Shown here: in pieces, positions 36,142 to 44,542 of the stretch
Position numbering within the stretch: position 1 is the stretch's first letter
Layout of the letters: each line of letters opens with the position of its first letter
DNA from: Streptosporangium sp. NBC_01756
Lineage (GTDB): Bacteria > Actinomycetota > Actinomycetes > Streptosporangiales > Streptosporangiaceae
NCBI RefSeq assembly: GCF_035917975.1
Contig: NZ_CP109130.1
Coordinates: 5,456,001-5,520,000 of the forward strand
Direction: 5' to 3'
DNA length: 64,000 bases
Made by a program: the position numbers and the translations under genes
The notes under the pieces: model-generated
Told to the model about the DNA's origin: nothing
Databases searched by the model: none
What the model saw: the letters and a program-made list of their open reading frames with translations, nothing else

Positions 36142-37439
36142 CCATCGACCACACGCTGGTGAAGCGTTTCCGGCAGGAGGTCGGCGACCGGCTGGCCCAC
36201 CAGCGCCGCCTGGACCAGGCCAGCGGCCTGGTGCCGATGAGCGGTGAGGACGAGCGCCAGTTCGCCCGCGCGCTGATCGCGCAGGTGCTGGAGGAGTTCG
36301 CACGCGGCGAGATCGGCGTCGGCCGGACCCCGCCCACGGCCGAGGAGGAGGAGGCGCTCGCCGCCGGGATCCACGCGGCGCTGTTCGGGGTCGGCCGCCT
36401 GCAGCCGCTGCTGGACGACCCCGAGGTCGAGAACATCGACATCAACGGCTGCGACCGGGTCTTCGTCGGTTACGCCGACGGCCAGGAGATCATGCGCGAG
36501 CCGGTGGCCGAGTCCGACGACGAGCTGGTCGAGCTGATCCAGATCCTCGCCGCCTACAGCGGCCTGTCCAGCAGGCCGTTCGACACCGCCAACCCCCAGC
36601 TCGACCTGCGCCTGCCGGACGGCTCCCGGCTGTCGGCGGTGATGGACGTGACGATCCGCCCGTCCGTCTCCATCCGCCGCTCCCGGCTGGGCAAGGTCTT
36701 CCTCACCGACCTGGTGGGAAACGGCACGCTCACCCCCGAGGTGGGCCGTTTCCTCTCGGCGGCGGTGGCGGCCAGGAAGAACATCATGATCTCCGGCTCC
36801 ACCAACGCGGGCAAGACGACCCTGCTGCGCGCGCTGGCCAACGAGATCCCGCCGTCCGAACGGCTGATCACCGTGGAACGCGCGTTGGAGCTCGGCCTCG
36901 ACCAGTTCGCCGAGCTCCATCCCAATGTGGTGGCCTTCGAGCAGCGGCTGCCCAACTCCGAGGGCCAGGGCGAGATCACCATGGCGGAGCTGGTCCGCCG
37001 CTCGCTGCGGATGAACCCGTCCCGGGTGATCGTCGGAGAGGTCCTCGGCGACGAGATCGTCACCATGCTCAACGCGATGACCCAGGGCAACGACGGCTCG
37101 CTCTCCACCATCCACGCCAACTCCTCGATGGAGGTCTTCAACCGCATCGCCACCTACGCCCTCCAGGCCGCCGAACGCCTGCCGATCGACGCGACCCACA
37201 TGCTCATCGCCGGCGCGATCGACTTCGTGGTCTTCATCGAGAAGCGCAACGAGTACGCCGCGGGCGGGCGGCTGCGCCGCTTCGTGTCGAGCGTGCGCGA
37301 GGTGGCGGGCGTGGACGGCCGGGTGCTCTCCTCGGAGGTGTTCGCGCTCTCCCCCGACGGCCGGGTGCTGCCGCACGCCCCCCTGTCCTGCATGGAGGAG
37401 CTCGCCCACTACGGCTACGAACCGGGGGGCTGGTCATGA
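36138..37439 (+). CDS. cpaF: CpaF/TadA secretion ATPase
   Basis: 433 residues of the GspE/VirB11 type. The N-terminal domain (about 1-190) is followed by the RecA-like motor with Walker A GSTNAGKTT (about 220-228), an Asp-box-like stretch, Walker B RVIVGEVLGDE, and the His box STIHANS. It is the hexameric motor that drives Flp pilus assembly with TadB and TadC. The ATG overlaps the previous stop (ATGA). Confidence 0.95.
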   Translation: MTIDHTLVKRFRQEVGDRLAHQRRLDQASGLVPMSGEDERQFARALIAQVLEEFARGEIGVGRTPPTAEEEEALAAGIHAALFGVGRLQPLLDDPEVENIDINGCDRVFVGYADGQEIMREPVAESDDELVELIQILAAYSGLSSRPFDTANPQLDLRLPDGSRLSAVMDVTIRPSVSIRRSRLGKVFLTDLVGNGTLTPEVGRFLSAAVAARKNIMISGSTNAGKTTLLRALANEIPPSERLITVERALELGLDQFAELHPNVVAFEQRLPNSEGQGEITMAELVRRSLRMNPSRVIVGEVLGDEIVTMLNAMTQGNDGSLSTIHANSSMEVFNRIATYALQAAERLPIDATHMLIAGAIDFVVFIEKRNEYAAGGRLRRFVSSVREVAGVDGRVLSSEVFALSPDGRVLPHAPLSCMEELAHYGYEPGGWS

Positions 37440-37528
37440 TCTCCGTTCCGCTCGGGCCGTACCTCTGGGGAAGGTCCGCCGCGATCTCCGTCCCGCCCGT
37501 GCCGTACACCCGGGGAGGCCGGTTGTGA
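37436..37528 (+). CDS. Possible 30-residue coupling peptide from tandem duplication
   Basis: An ATG overlapping the cpaF stop (ATGA) opens a frame MISVPLGPYLWGRSA... that ends overlapping the tadB GTG. Its DNA contains two extra copies of the first codons of tadB (ATC-TCC-GTY-CCG and ATC-TCC-GTC-CCG-CCC; tadB itself has ATC-CCC-GTC-CCG-CCC). It may be a short coupling peptide that carries ribosomes from cpaF to tadB, or simply scar sequence. No known function. Confidence 0.3.
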   Translation: MISVPLGPYLWGRSAAISVPPVPYTRGGRL

Positions 37529-38412
37529 TCCCCGTCCCGCCCGGGCTCTTCGACCCGCTGACGCTGCTGGCCGGCGCGGCGGTCGGCGCGGGGCTGTTCC
37601 TGCTCGCCCTCGCCCTGTACGGCACGCGTCCCCGCCCCGCCGCCCCGGGGCGGAAGGCCGGCCGGCGCGCGTTCGTCCGGGCCCTGTCCACCCGGTTCGC
37701 GGCCGGTGCCGTCGCGGGAGTGCTGGTGCTGGTGGTGACCGGCTGGCCGGTCATGGCGGTGGGAGCCGTCCTCCTCGCCCTGGGATGGCGGGGCCTGTCC
37801 GGCGGCGCCGCCGAGGAGCGTACGGCGATGCGGCGGCTGGAGGGACTGGCCGCCTGGACCGAGTCACTCCGCGACACCATCGCCGGAGCAGCGGGCCTGG
37901 AGCAGGCGATCCCGTCCTCGATCCGGGCCGCGGCGCCCATGCTCCGCCCGCACCTGCTCGCGCTGGTGGATCGCCTGCACACCCGGATGCCGCTGCCCGA
38001 CGCGCTCCGGCTGTTCGCCGAGGAGCTCGACGACCCCTCGGCCGACCTCGTCGTGGCCGCGCTGATCCTCAACTCCAAGCTGCGCGGTCCCGGCCTGCGC
38101 GAGGTGCTCGGCGCGCTCGCCGTCTCCGCCCGGGAGGAGCTCGACATGCGCCGGCGGGTCGAGGCCGAGCGCCGCTCCACGCGGCGCAGCGTGCAGATCG
38201 TGGTCGGTACGGCCATCGCCTTCGCCGTCTCGCTGGTCGTGTTCAACCCCTCCTACGTCGAGGAGTACGACAACGCTCTCGGCCAGGCCGTCCTCGTGGT
38301 GGTCGCCGGGTTCTTCGGCGCCGGGTTCGCCTGGATGCGCCGCCTGGCCCGCTTCGACAAGCCCGCCCGCATACTGGGCCTGCCCTCCGGAGGCGAGGTG
38401 CGCGATGACTGA
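37525..38412 (+). CDS. tadB: TadB, inner-membrane Tad platform protein
   Basis: 295 residues with a GspF-type domain. Membrane segments are at about 13-34, 56-90 and two near the C-terminus (about 225-275). The cytosolic helical region between them (LEGLAAWTESLRDTIAGAAGLEQAI) is typical of TadB. The GTG start follows GGGGAGG. It forms the membrane platform with TadC and receives torque or movement from CpaF. The stop overlaps the tadC start by eight bases. Confidence 0.9.
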   Translation: MIPVPPGLFDPLTLLAGAAVGAGLFLLALALYGTRPRPAAPGRKAGRRAFVRALSTRFAAGAVAGVLVLVVTGWPVMAVGAVLLALGWRGLSGGAAEERTAMRRLEGLAAWTESLRDTIAGAAGLEQAIPSSIRAAAPMLRPHLLALVDRLHTRMPLPDALRLFAEELDDPSADLVVAALILNSKLRGPGLREVLGALAVSAREELDMRRRVEAERRSTRRSVQIVVGTAIAFAVSLVVFNPSYVEEYDNALGQAVLVVVAGFFGAGFAWMRRLARFDKPARILGLPSGGEVRDD

Positions 38413-39340
38413 ACCCCTGCTCGCCGGAGGGCTGCTCGGACTGGGCCTGTTCCTGCTGGTCCGGGCGCTGTTCCCGGCCAGGCCGGGACTGGTGACCCGA
38501 CTGCTGGCGCTCGACGCTGCCAGGGAGGGCACGGCCGTCCCGCGCATGCAGCTCATCCTGCCCGACGAGGAGGTCAGCGCCTTCCGGCGGAGGCTGGGCG
38601 TACGGCTGGCGCACTTCTACGCGGCCCGGGGCTGGGAGGCCCACTCCGCCAAGGCGGACCTGGCCCTGCTCGGCAGATCGTTCGAGGGATTCCTGGCCAC
38701 CAAGGTGCTGCTGGCCGTGTCCGGGCTGCTGGCGTTCCCGCTGCTGGTCGGCTGGCTGGTGCTGATGGAGCTGGGCATCTCGCTCGCGATCCCGCTCTGG
38801 GCGGCCCTGGCCGTCGCCGGGGTCTTCTTCGTCCTGCCCGACCTGCAGATCAAACGGGACGCCGCCCGGAAGCGCCGGGACTTCCGGCACGTCGTCGGAG
38901 CCTTCCTGGACCTCGTCGCGATGAACCTGGCGGGCGGGCGCGGTGTGCCGGAGGCGCTGATGATGGCGGTCTCGGTGGGCACCCCGGACGCCGGCGACGA
39001 GGGGGTCAACTGGGCGATGACCCGGATCCGCGAGGCGCTCGGCAACGCCCGGATCGTCGGCATCACCCCCTGGCAGGCCCTCGGGCAGCTCGGTGACGAG
39101 ATCAACGTGGACGAGCTGCGCGACCTGTCCGCCGCGCTCGGCCTGGTCGCCGACGACGGCGCCAAGGTCCGCGCCTCCCTCACCGCCCGCGCCGCGACCC
39201 TGCGGCGCCGCGAACTCGCCGAGGTGGAGGGACAGGCAGGTGAGCGCTCCCAGTCGATGCTCGTCGCCCAGCTCCTGCTCTGCGCCGGCTTCGTGATCTT
39301 TCTCAGTTTTCCGGCCGCTATGAAGATGTTGGGGTCCTGA
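38405..39340 (+). CDS. tadC: TadC, inner-membrane Tad platform protein
   Basis: 311 residues, second GspF-type platform protein. Membrane segments lie at about 6-22, 100-145 and near the end (MLVAQLLLCAGFVIFLSFPAA). The cytosolic GspF domain runs from about 160 to 280 with FLDLVAMNLAGGRGVPEALMM. The ATG at 38405 overlaps tadB. It partners TadB in the pilus assembly machine. Confidence 0.9.
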   Translation: MTEPLLAGGLLGLGLFLLVRALFPARPGLVTRLLALDAAREGTAVPRMQLILPDEEVSAFRRRLGVRLAHFYAARGWEAHSAKADLALLGRSFEGFLATKVLLAVSGLLAFPLLVGWLVLMELGISLAIPLWAALAVAGVFFVLPDLQIKRDAARKRRDFRHVVGAFLDLVAMNLAGGRGVPEALMMAVSVGTPDAGDEGVNWAMTRIREALGNARIVGITPWQALGQLGDEINVDELRDLSAALGLVADDGAKVRASLTARAATLRRRELAEVEGQAGERSQSMLVAQLLLCAGFVIFLSFPAAMKMLGS

Positions 39341-39342
39341 CC

Positions 39343-39591
39343 ATGCTGAGCCACCCGTGGATCGTCTATACGACCGCCTTCCTGAGCGTACGGATCGACA
39401 AGGCGCGCAACGCCCCCTCCCGGGGGGCCTCGGCCGTCGAGTGGGTCATCATCACGGCCATCATCGCCGGGGTCGCGCTCGGTCTCGCCACGCTCATCAA
39501 AACCCTGGTCGAGGGGAAGCAGAACGAGATCTCCTCCCAGTTCGGCGGCGGAGGTGGCGGAGGTGACCAGGGTGGCGACGGAGAGCCGTAA
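39343..39591 (+). CDS. Flp-type (type IVb) pilin
   Basis: 82 residues. A 27-residue basic leader ends in SRG, followed by ASAVEWVIITAIIAGVALGLATLI. This is a class III prepilin sequence with Glu at +5 after the likely cleavage site G/A and a single hydrophobic helix. The C-terminus is Gly-rich (GGGGGGGDQGG). It should be the main Flp pilin, cut by a TadV/CpaA-type prepilin peptidase, which is not in the window. Weak GGGG ribosome site; two bases separate it from tadC. Confidence 0.85.
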   Translation: MLSHPWIVYTTAFLSVRIDKARNAPSRGASAVEWVIITAIIAGVALGLATLIKTLVEGKQNEISSQFGGGGGGGDQGGDGEP

Positions 39592-39991
39592 CCGGCAGCG
39601 GGGCGCCGCCGTCATCGAGCTGGCGATGATCATGCCGGTGGTGCTCGCCGTCATCCTGCTCGTCGTGCAGTTCGCCCTCTGGTTCCACGGGCGGCAGGTG
39701 ACCGACGCCGCCGCCCGGGAGGGAGCCCGGCTCGCCCGGGTCGACACCGACTCCTGGGAGGGCGACGCCACGGCGCGGGCCGACGAGGTGCTCAAGGCCG
39801 TCGGCCCGAAGCTCCTCGACGGCGCCACCGTCACGGCCTGGGAGGAGGGCGACCAGCGAGGCGTCGAGATCACCGCGACGGCGGTCCAGGTCGTCCCGCT
39901 GCTGCCGTCCACGACGTTCACCATCACCTCGCGGTTCGGCGGCCCGATCGAGTGCTTCCGCCCCGACGACGGGAGCGAGGGATGCCCGTGA
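39563..39991 (+). CDS. TadE-like minor pilin (first)
   Basis: About 142 residues. The GTG at 39563 is placed eight bases after GGAGG; GTGs at 39554 and 39572 are alternatives. RQRGAAVIELAMIMPVVLAVILLVVQFA is the TadE signature: short basic leader, Glu at +5 and a hydrophobic helix. An exposed domain with AAREGARLARVD follows. It overlaps the pilin gene at the start and the next TadE gene at the end, so stoichiometry is probably set by coupling. Confidence 0.85.
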   Translation: MTRVATESRNRQRGAAVIELAMIMPVVLAVILLVVQFALWFHGRQVTDAAAREGARLARVDTDSWEGDATARADEVLKAVGPKLLDGATVTAWEEGDQRGVEITATAVQVVPLLPSTTFTITSRFGGPIECFRPDDGSEGCP

Positions 39992-40482
39992 CCTCCCCGG
40001 CCCCCTCCGGCCGGCGCCGCGGACATACGCGGCACCGGCGGGTACGGCCCGCGTCCGCGCGGCACGGGGGAGCGCGGCACCGGGGGCCGTGGCACGGCGC
40101 CGAACGCGGGTCGCTGACGGCCGAGACGGTGCTGCTGGCCCCGGTCTTCCTGCTCTTCCTGCTCTTCCTGGTCGGCGCCGGCCGGATGGTGGAGGCCCAG
40201 GGCGAGGTCAACGGCGCGGCCAGGGACGCCGCCAGGGCCGCCTCGGTCGAGCGCACCATGTCCGACGCCGAGGCCGCCGCCGACGCGGCGGCCCAGGAGT
40301 CGCTGTCGGGCGACTGCACGCCCGAGGTGAGCCTGGCCGGTTCGAAATGGGAGGAGGGCGGCCAGGTCCGGGCCGAGGTGACCTGCTCGCTGGATCTGGA
40401 CTTCCTCGGGTTCGGCGCCGCCAAGGACATGAGGGGCGACTCAGTGGTCCCGCTGGAGCAGTACCGGAGGGTCGAGGATTGA
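39982..40482 (+). CDS. TadE-like minor pilin (second)
   Basis: 166 residues. The ATG at 39982 has GGGAG six bases upstream and overlaps the previous gene by ten bases. An unusually long Arg/His-rich leader of about 50 residues precedes RGSLTAETVLLAPVFLLFLLFL, which has the Glu+5 pattern of TadE-like pilins. Two Cys in the exposed part may form a disulfide. Confidence 0.82.
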   Translation: MPVTSPAPSGRRRGHTRHRRVRPASARHGGARHRGPWHGAERGSLTAETVLLAPVFLLFLLFLVGAGRMVEAQGEVNGAARDAARAASVERTMSDAEAAADAAAQESLSGDCTPEVSLAGSKWEEGGQVRAEVTCSLDLDFLGFGAAKDMRGDSVVPLEQYRRVED

Positions 40483-40907
40483 ACCGCGCCGGTGACCGGG
40501 GGTCGATGTCGGTCTTCACGGTGATCTTCTCGGTGGCCGTCTTCCTGCTGGCCGGGCTCCTGGTCGACGGCGGGGCCGCGATCAACGCGCGGCTGCGGGC
40601 GGCCGACATCGCCGAGCAGGCGGCCCGGTCGGCCGCCGACCAGATCGACGAGGAGCACCTGCGCGCCACCGGACAGGCCCGGCTGCTGGACGAGGGCACC
40701 GCCTGCGGCAAGGCCGAGGAGATCGTCTCGGCCCACACCGTCGACGAGGTCCAGCTCGCCCAGTGCACGGCGGGCGGGGGCCAGGCCGAGGTCACCGTAC
40801 GGGTCTCCGTGACGTGGAAAGCGTTCTTCCTCGCCGCCTTCGGCTTTTCCGGCTCGGGAATGGAGGCCGAGGCCACTGCCGGTCCGGACACGGGGGAGGA
40901 CGACTGA
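40479..40907 (+). CDS. TadE/TadG-like pilus-associated protein
   Basis: 142 residues. The TTG at 40479 overlaps the previous stop and follows GGAGGG at eight bases. The N-terminus RGSMSVFTVIFSVAVFLLAGLLVDGG resembles the Flp/Tad-associated (TadG, Rv3660c-neighbourhood) leader, here without the +5 Glu. The exposed part has two Cys and a hydrophobic segment near the end (FFLAAFGFSG). Last of the uninterrupted Tad run; 138 bp without a gene separate it from the LysM protein. Confidence 0.78.
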   Translation: MNRAGDRGSMSVFTVIFSVAVFLLAGLLVDGGAAINARLRAADIAEQAARSAADQIDEEHLRATGQARLLDEGTACGKAEEIVSAHTVDEVQLAQCTAGGGQAEVTVRVSVTWKAFFLAAFGFSGSGMEAEATAGPDTGEDD

Positions 40908-41045
40908 CGGCCCGGGGCGGCCGGGGCGGTCCCGGCGGACCGGACGGGCGGGCGGGACGGGCCGCGCCGAACGCCCTAGACCAATTGCCGCGAAGCGCTG
41001 GCCGAGCGGGTGAAGGACGACGAATCTGGACGGGGAGGGAAATCC

Positions 41046-43826
41046 ATGCCCACGCGACAGCCCATGCGCATCAGGCCCAGACGCACCGCCGGTGATCTGC
41101 TCGCCGGGTTCGGCGCGCTGGTGGCGCTGCTCGGGCTCCTCGGTGGGGTCCCCTACGCCCTGCTCCGGCTGGCCGGGCCGCCGATCCCGCCGGAGCTGCT
41201 CGACATCGACCTGCTGACCAGCCAGGTCGGCACGGGGACGATCATCGCGATCCTGGTCCTGCTGGTCTGGCTGGCCTGGTTGCAGCTCGCCGTCTGCGTG
41301 GTCGTCGAGGTCTACGCGGGGTTGCGGCGGGTCGGCATGCCGGCCAGGGTGCCGCTGTCCGGAGGCACCCAGGCGCTGGCCAACCGGCTGGTCTCCGCGG
41401 TGCTGCTGCTGTTCACCGTGTCGGCGGTCGTCGTACCGCTCGCGAAGGCGGGCGGCCTGCCGGCCGACCGCCCGGCCGTCGCCTCCGTCGCCCTGTCCGC
41501 ACCGGTCGCCGAGGAACGGGCGCCGCTGGTGCCCGTGGAGAAGGCCAAGAAGGTCTACGTGGTGCAGCCGCCGCACGGACGGCACCACGAGAGCCTGTGG
41601 GAGATCGCCGACAAGTGCCTCGGTGACGGCCGTCGCTATCCGGAGATCTACCGCCTCAACCAGCACAAGGAACAGCCTGACGGCAGCCGCCTGCACATGG
41701 CGGACCTGATCAGGCCCGGCTGGGTCCTGGACATGCCGGATGACGCGAGGAACGTCCACATCGTCCCGGCCACCCAGCACCGCGACGCCACGCTCAAGGA
41801 CCACCCGGACAGGCCGGCCGAGCTCGACGGCCGCACCCAGACCTTCACTCCCCATCGCCTGGACGTTCCGGTGGAGGTCCGGCCGGAGGTGTCCCGTCCG
41901 GCGGAGCAACGTTCTCCCCGGGAGACGGTCACCGAGCACCGGCCCGGCAACGGCGGCCACGGCCGGGAGCCGGCCGCGGTCACCGATCCCGCCGCGCAGG
42001 ACTCCGGACTCGGGATGCTCGACTATCTGGCGGGGGCCTCGCTGGCGGCGGCCGGGCTGCTGGCCGCGCTCGGCCGCAGACGCAGGCAGCAACTGTGGTA
42101 CCGGGCGTTCGGGCACCGGATCGTCCGGCCGAGGGACGACGCGGCCCAGGCGGAGCTGGCGCTCCGGCTCGGCGCCGACGCTCCGGGAAGCCGGATGCTG
42201 GACATCGGGCTGCGTCTCCTCGGCAGGTCCCTGGCCGCCCAGAACCGCGTTCCGCCCACGATCTACGCCGCGCACCTGTCCTCGCGGACCCTCGACCTGT
42301 GGATCCACCCGCCCGACCGCGACGCCCCCACGCCCTGGGCCGCCCACGACGACGGCCAGGTGTGGCGGCTGCCGGCCCACGAGGGCCGGATGCTCGACGA
42401 GCAGGCGCTCGCCGGGGCGCCCGCACCGTACCCGGGCCTGGTCTCGCTGGGCTCCAACGACGGAGGCCGGGTGCTCGTCGACCTTGAGGCGGCGCACGGG
42501 TTGATCAGCCTGACGGGTGCGCAGAGCACCGCCGCGCTCGCCGCGCTCGCGGTGGAGCTGGCGACCAACCGCTGGTCGGACCGGATGCGCGTCACGCTCG
42601 TCGGGTTCGGAGAGGAGCTGGCCGTGATCGCCCCCGACCGGATCCGTTACGCGGGCAGCCTGGCCGAGGTGCTGCCCGAGCTGGAGGCCGCGGCCGGCGG
42701 GCGCGGCCACGGCGGCGACGTGCTCACCGGCCGGATCCACGGCCGCGCCGCCGACCCGATCTGGTCCCCGCACTACGTGCTGTCCGCGGTCGCCCCGAGC
42801 GCCGACGAGGGCCGCCGCCTCGCGCTGCTCGCCAGGAAGGGCGTCCGTACGGCCGCCGGCTACGTGGTGGCGGGCGACGTCCCGCACGCCACCTGGAACT
42901 GGAAGATCACCGAGGACGGTCGTGCGACCGTGGACGCGCTCGGCTTCGAGGTGACCGCGCAGCTTCTGCCCCGCCGCCACTACCGGGCGCTGATCGACCT
43001 GTTCGACACGGCCGGGCGGCTCGACGGCGAGCCCCTGCCCGAGGAGCTGGCACCGGTCACGCAGACGCCCTCGATCGAGGTGCGGATCCTCGGCCCGGTC
43101 GAGATCACCGGCCCGTCGCCGTTGGAGGAGGGGCGGGCCGCGATCGCCGTCGAGCTCGTCGTCTACCTGGCGACCCACCCGGGCGGCGTCCACCCCGTCG
43201 TACTCGGCGGCATCCTCTGGCCGAGAGGCGTGCAGGCCGTGGTCAGGGACGCCACGATCGCCCGGGTCGTCGCGTGGCTGGGCACCGACAGCACCGGGCG
43301 GCCCAACCTCTTCACCGACGAGTCGGGGCGGTTGCGTCTCGGGCCCGAGGTGCGGACCGACTGGATGCTCTTCCGCGACTTCGTCCGCCGGTCCCACGTG
43401 GATGCCCCGCTGCGCGCCGTACTCCTGGAGAGGGCCCTGAACCTGGTGCGCGGCCCGCTGCTGAACGGCCGCCCGCCCGGACGGTACGCCTGGCTGGCCG
43501 CCGACGACCTGGAGTACGACGTGAACGCCGGGGTCGCGGACGCCGCCCACCGGCTCTGCGAGGTACGGCTGGCCGGCAACGAGGCCTCCCAGGCCGTCGC
43601 GGCGGTGCGGGCCGGGCTGCTGCTGGCCGGCGACGACGAGGGGCTCTGGCGGGACCTGCTGCGCGCCACCCACCTCACCGGTGACCCCGGCCGGATGCGT
43701 GCCGTGGTCGAGGCCCTGCACCGCCGCCCCGGCCATGCCGACGGGGGCGGGATGGCGCCGGAGACGGAGGCGCTCGTCGACGAGCTGCTGCCCTCGTGGC
43801 GGATGCGATCGGCGCCGACGGCATGA
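41046..43826 (+). CDS. Large membrane protein with LysM and BTAD-like domains
   Basis: 926 residues from the ATG at 41046 (GGGAGGG upstream). Membrane segments lie at about 14-40, 60-85 and 108-128. A LysM-like segment follows (about 170-225, with ESLWEIADKCLGDGRRYPEIYRLN), then another hydrophobic segment near 320-335. A long domain of about 340-680 is of unknown fold, and the last 230 residues resemble the winged-helix plus TPR layout of bacterial transcriptional activator (BTAD) proteins: IEVRILGPVEITG..., ERALNLVRGPLL, AAVRAGLLLAGDDEGLWRDLL. It probably links the envelope to the Tad machine, but its exact role is not known. Confidence 0.78.
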   Translation: MPTRQPMRIRPRRTAGDLLAGFGALVALLGLLGGVPYALLRLAGPPIPPELLDIDLLTSQVGTGTIIAILVLLVWLAWLQLAVCVVVEVYAGLRRVGMPARVPLSGGTQALANRLVSAVLLLFTVSAVVVPLAKAGGLPADRPAVASVALSAPVAEERAPLVPVEKAKKVYVVQPPHGRHHESLWEIADKCLGDGRRYPEIYRLNQHKEQPDGSRLHMADLIRPGWVLDMPDDARNVHIVPATQHRDATLKDHPDRPAELDGRTQTFTPHRLDVPVEVRPEVSRPAEQRSPRETVTEHRPGNGGHGREPAAVTDPAAQDSGLGMLDYLAGASLAAAGLLAALGRRRRQQLWYRAFGHRIVRPRDDAAQAELALRLGADAPGSRMLDIGLRLLGRSLAAQNRVPPTIYAAHLSSRTLDLWIHPPDRDAPTPWAAHDDGQVWRLPAHEGRMLDEQALAGAPAPYPGLVSLGSNDGGRVLVDLEAAHGLISLTGAQSTAALAALAVELATNRWSDRMRVTLVGFGEELAVIAPDRIRYAGSLAEVLPELEAAAGGRGHGGDVLTGRIHGRAADPIWSPHYVLSAVAPSADEGRRLALLARKGVRTAAGYVVAGDVPHATWNWKITEDGRATVDALGFEVTAQLLPRRHYRALIDLFDTAGRLDGEPLPEELAPVTQTPSIEVRILGPVEITGPSPLEEGRAAIAVELVVYLATHPGGVHPVVLGGILWPRGVQAVVRDATIARVVAWLGTDSTGRPNLFTDESGRLRLGPEVRTDWMLFRDFVRRSHVDAPLRAVLLERALNLVRGPLLNGRPPGRYAWLAADDLEYDVNAGVADAAHRLCEVRLAGNEASQAVAAVRAGLLLAGDDEGLWRDLLRATHLTGDPGRMRAVVEALHRRPGHADGGGMAPETEALVDELLPSWRMRSAPTA

Positions 43827-44542
43827 GCGGGGCGACAGGAACCATGCCGGCCCGCGCGGGCCGATGGCTCCGGGCGGCGGGTGTCCCCGGTGCGGCGGGC
43901 GTGTGCGCGGTGACCGCACTGACCTTGCTGGTCTCGGTGGGCTGTTCCGCGCCGGAGCCCAGGCCGTTCACCCCCTCCGACCTCCCTGCCGGGGACCCGA
44001 GCGCGTCGGGGCAGGCCGTGGGCGCCCCGACGAAGCCGGCCGGGCCGAGGACGGAGACGGTCCGGGTCGCGCCCGGCGTCCGGGTGGTGGTCGAGCGGCC
44101 GGTCACCGCCGACCAGGACACCGCCGGGATGATCGACGCCCTCCGCGACTACCGGGCCGGATCGTTCAAGGCGGTCGTCACCGGGGGGCAGGACACCGCC
44201 TATCTCAAGGCGGTCCAGGACGACGCGAGCGCGGACGCGCACCGATGGGTCGGGGAGTTCCTCGACCAGCGCAGGTCGGTGCGCGGGACCTCCCGGTTGT
44301 ACGCGTTGAACGTCAGCTCCGTCACCGGCGGTGGAGCGGTGCTGCACGCGTGTGTGGACGAGACCGGGATGCGGCTCCTGGACTCGGGGACCGGCAAGGC
44401 GGTCCGCGCACAGCCCGCCTGGACCAGGGAGCCCTTCTTCCAGCTCGTCGGGCTGCGGCGGGGCGACGACGGGATCTGGCGGATCAGACTGCTCAAACAC
44501 GCCGAACTCCCCAGTGAACCCGCGAAGGGATGTGTTCGATGA
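43823..44542 (+). CDS. Lipoprotein of unknown function (Tad locus)
   Basis: 239 residues. The ATG overlaps the LysM-protein stop (ATGA); an in-frame ATG at 43844 is possible. A signal segment ends in LLVSVGC, giving a lipid-anchored Cys near residue 41 in a long N-terminus. A Pro/Ala/Ser-rich linker precedes a compact domain with YRAGSFKAVVTGG and YALNVSSVTGGGAVLHACVDE. The pattern recalls small nuclear-transport-factor-like folds, which I only suggest. It is coupled to both neighbours, so it is probably part of the same envelope assembly. Confidence 0.6.
   Translation: MSGATGTMPARAGRWLRAAGVPGAAGVCAVTALTLLVSVGCSAPEPRPFTPSDLPAGDPSASGQAVGAPTKPAGPRTETVRVAPGVRVVVERPVTADQDTAGMIDALRDYRAGSFKAVVTGGQDTAYLKAVQDDASADAHRWVGEFLDQRRSVRGTSRLYALNVSSVTGGGAVLHACVDETGMRLLDSGTGKAVRAQPAWTREPFFQLVGLRRGDDGIWRIRLLKHAELPSEPAKGCVR

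Noticed and set aside
40908-41045. Possible RNA gene between the TadG-like and LysM genes
   Set aside because: GC-rich spacer with no cloverleaf or conserved tRNA bases; nothing supportable.
39924-43919. Minus-strand frame of over 1300 codons
   Set aside because: It is antisense to the TadE and LysM-protein genes, with Arg/Gly/Pro-rich shadow composition.
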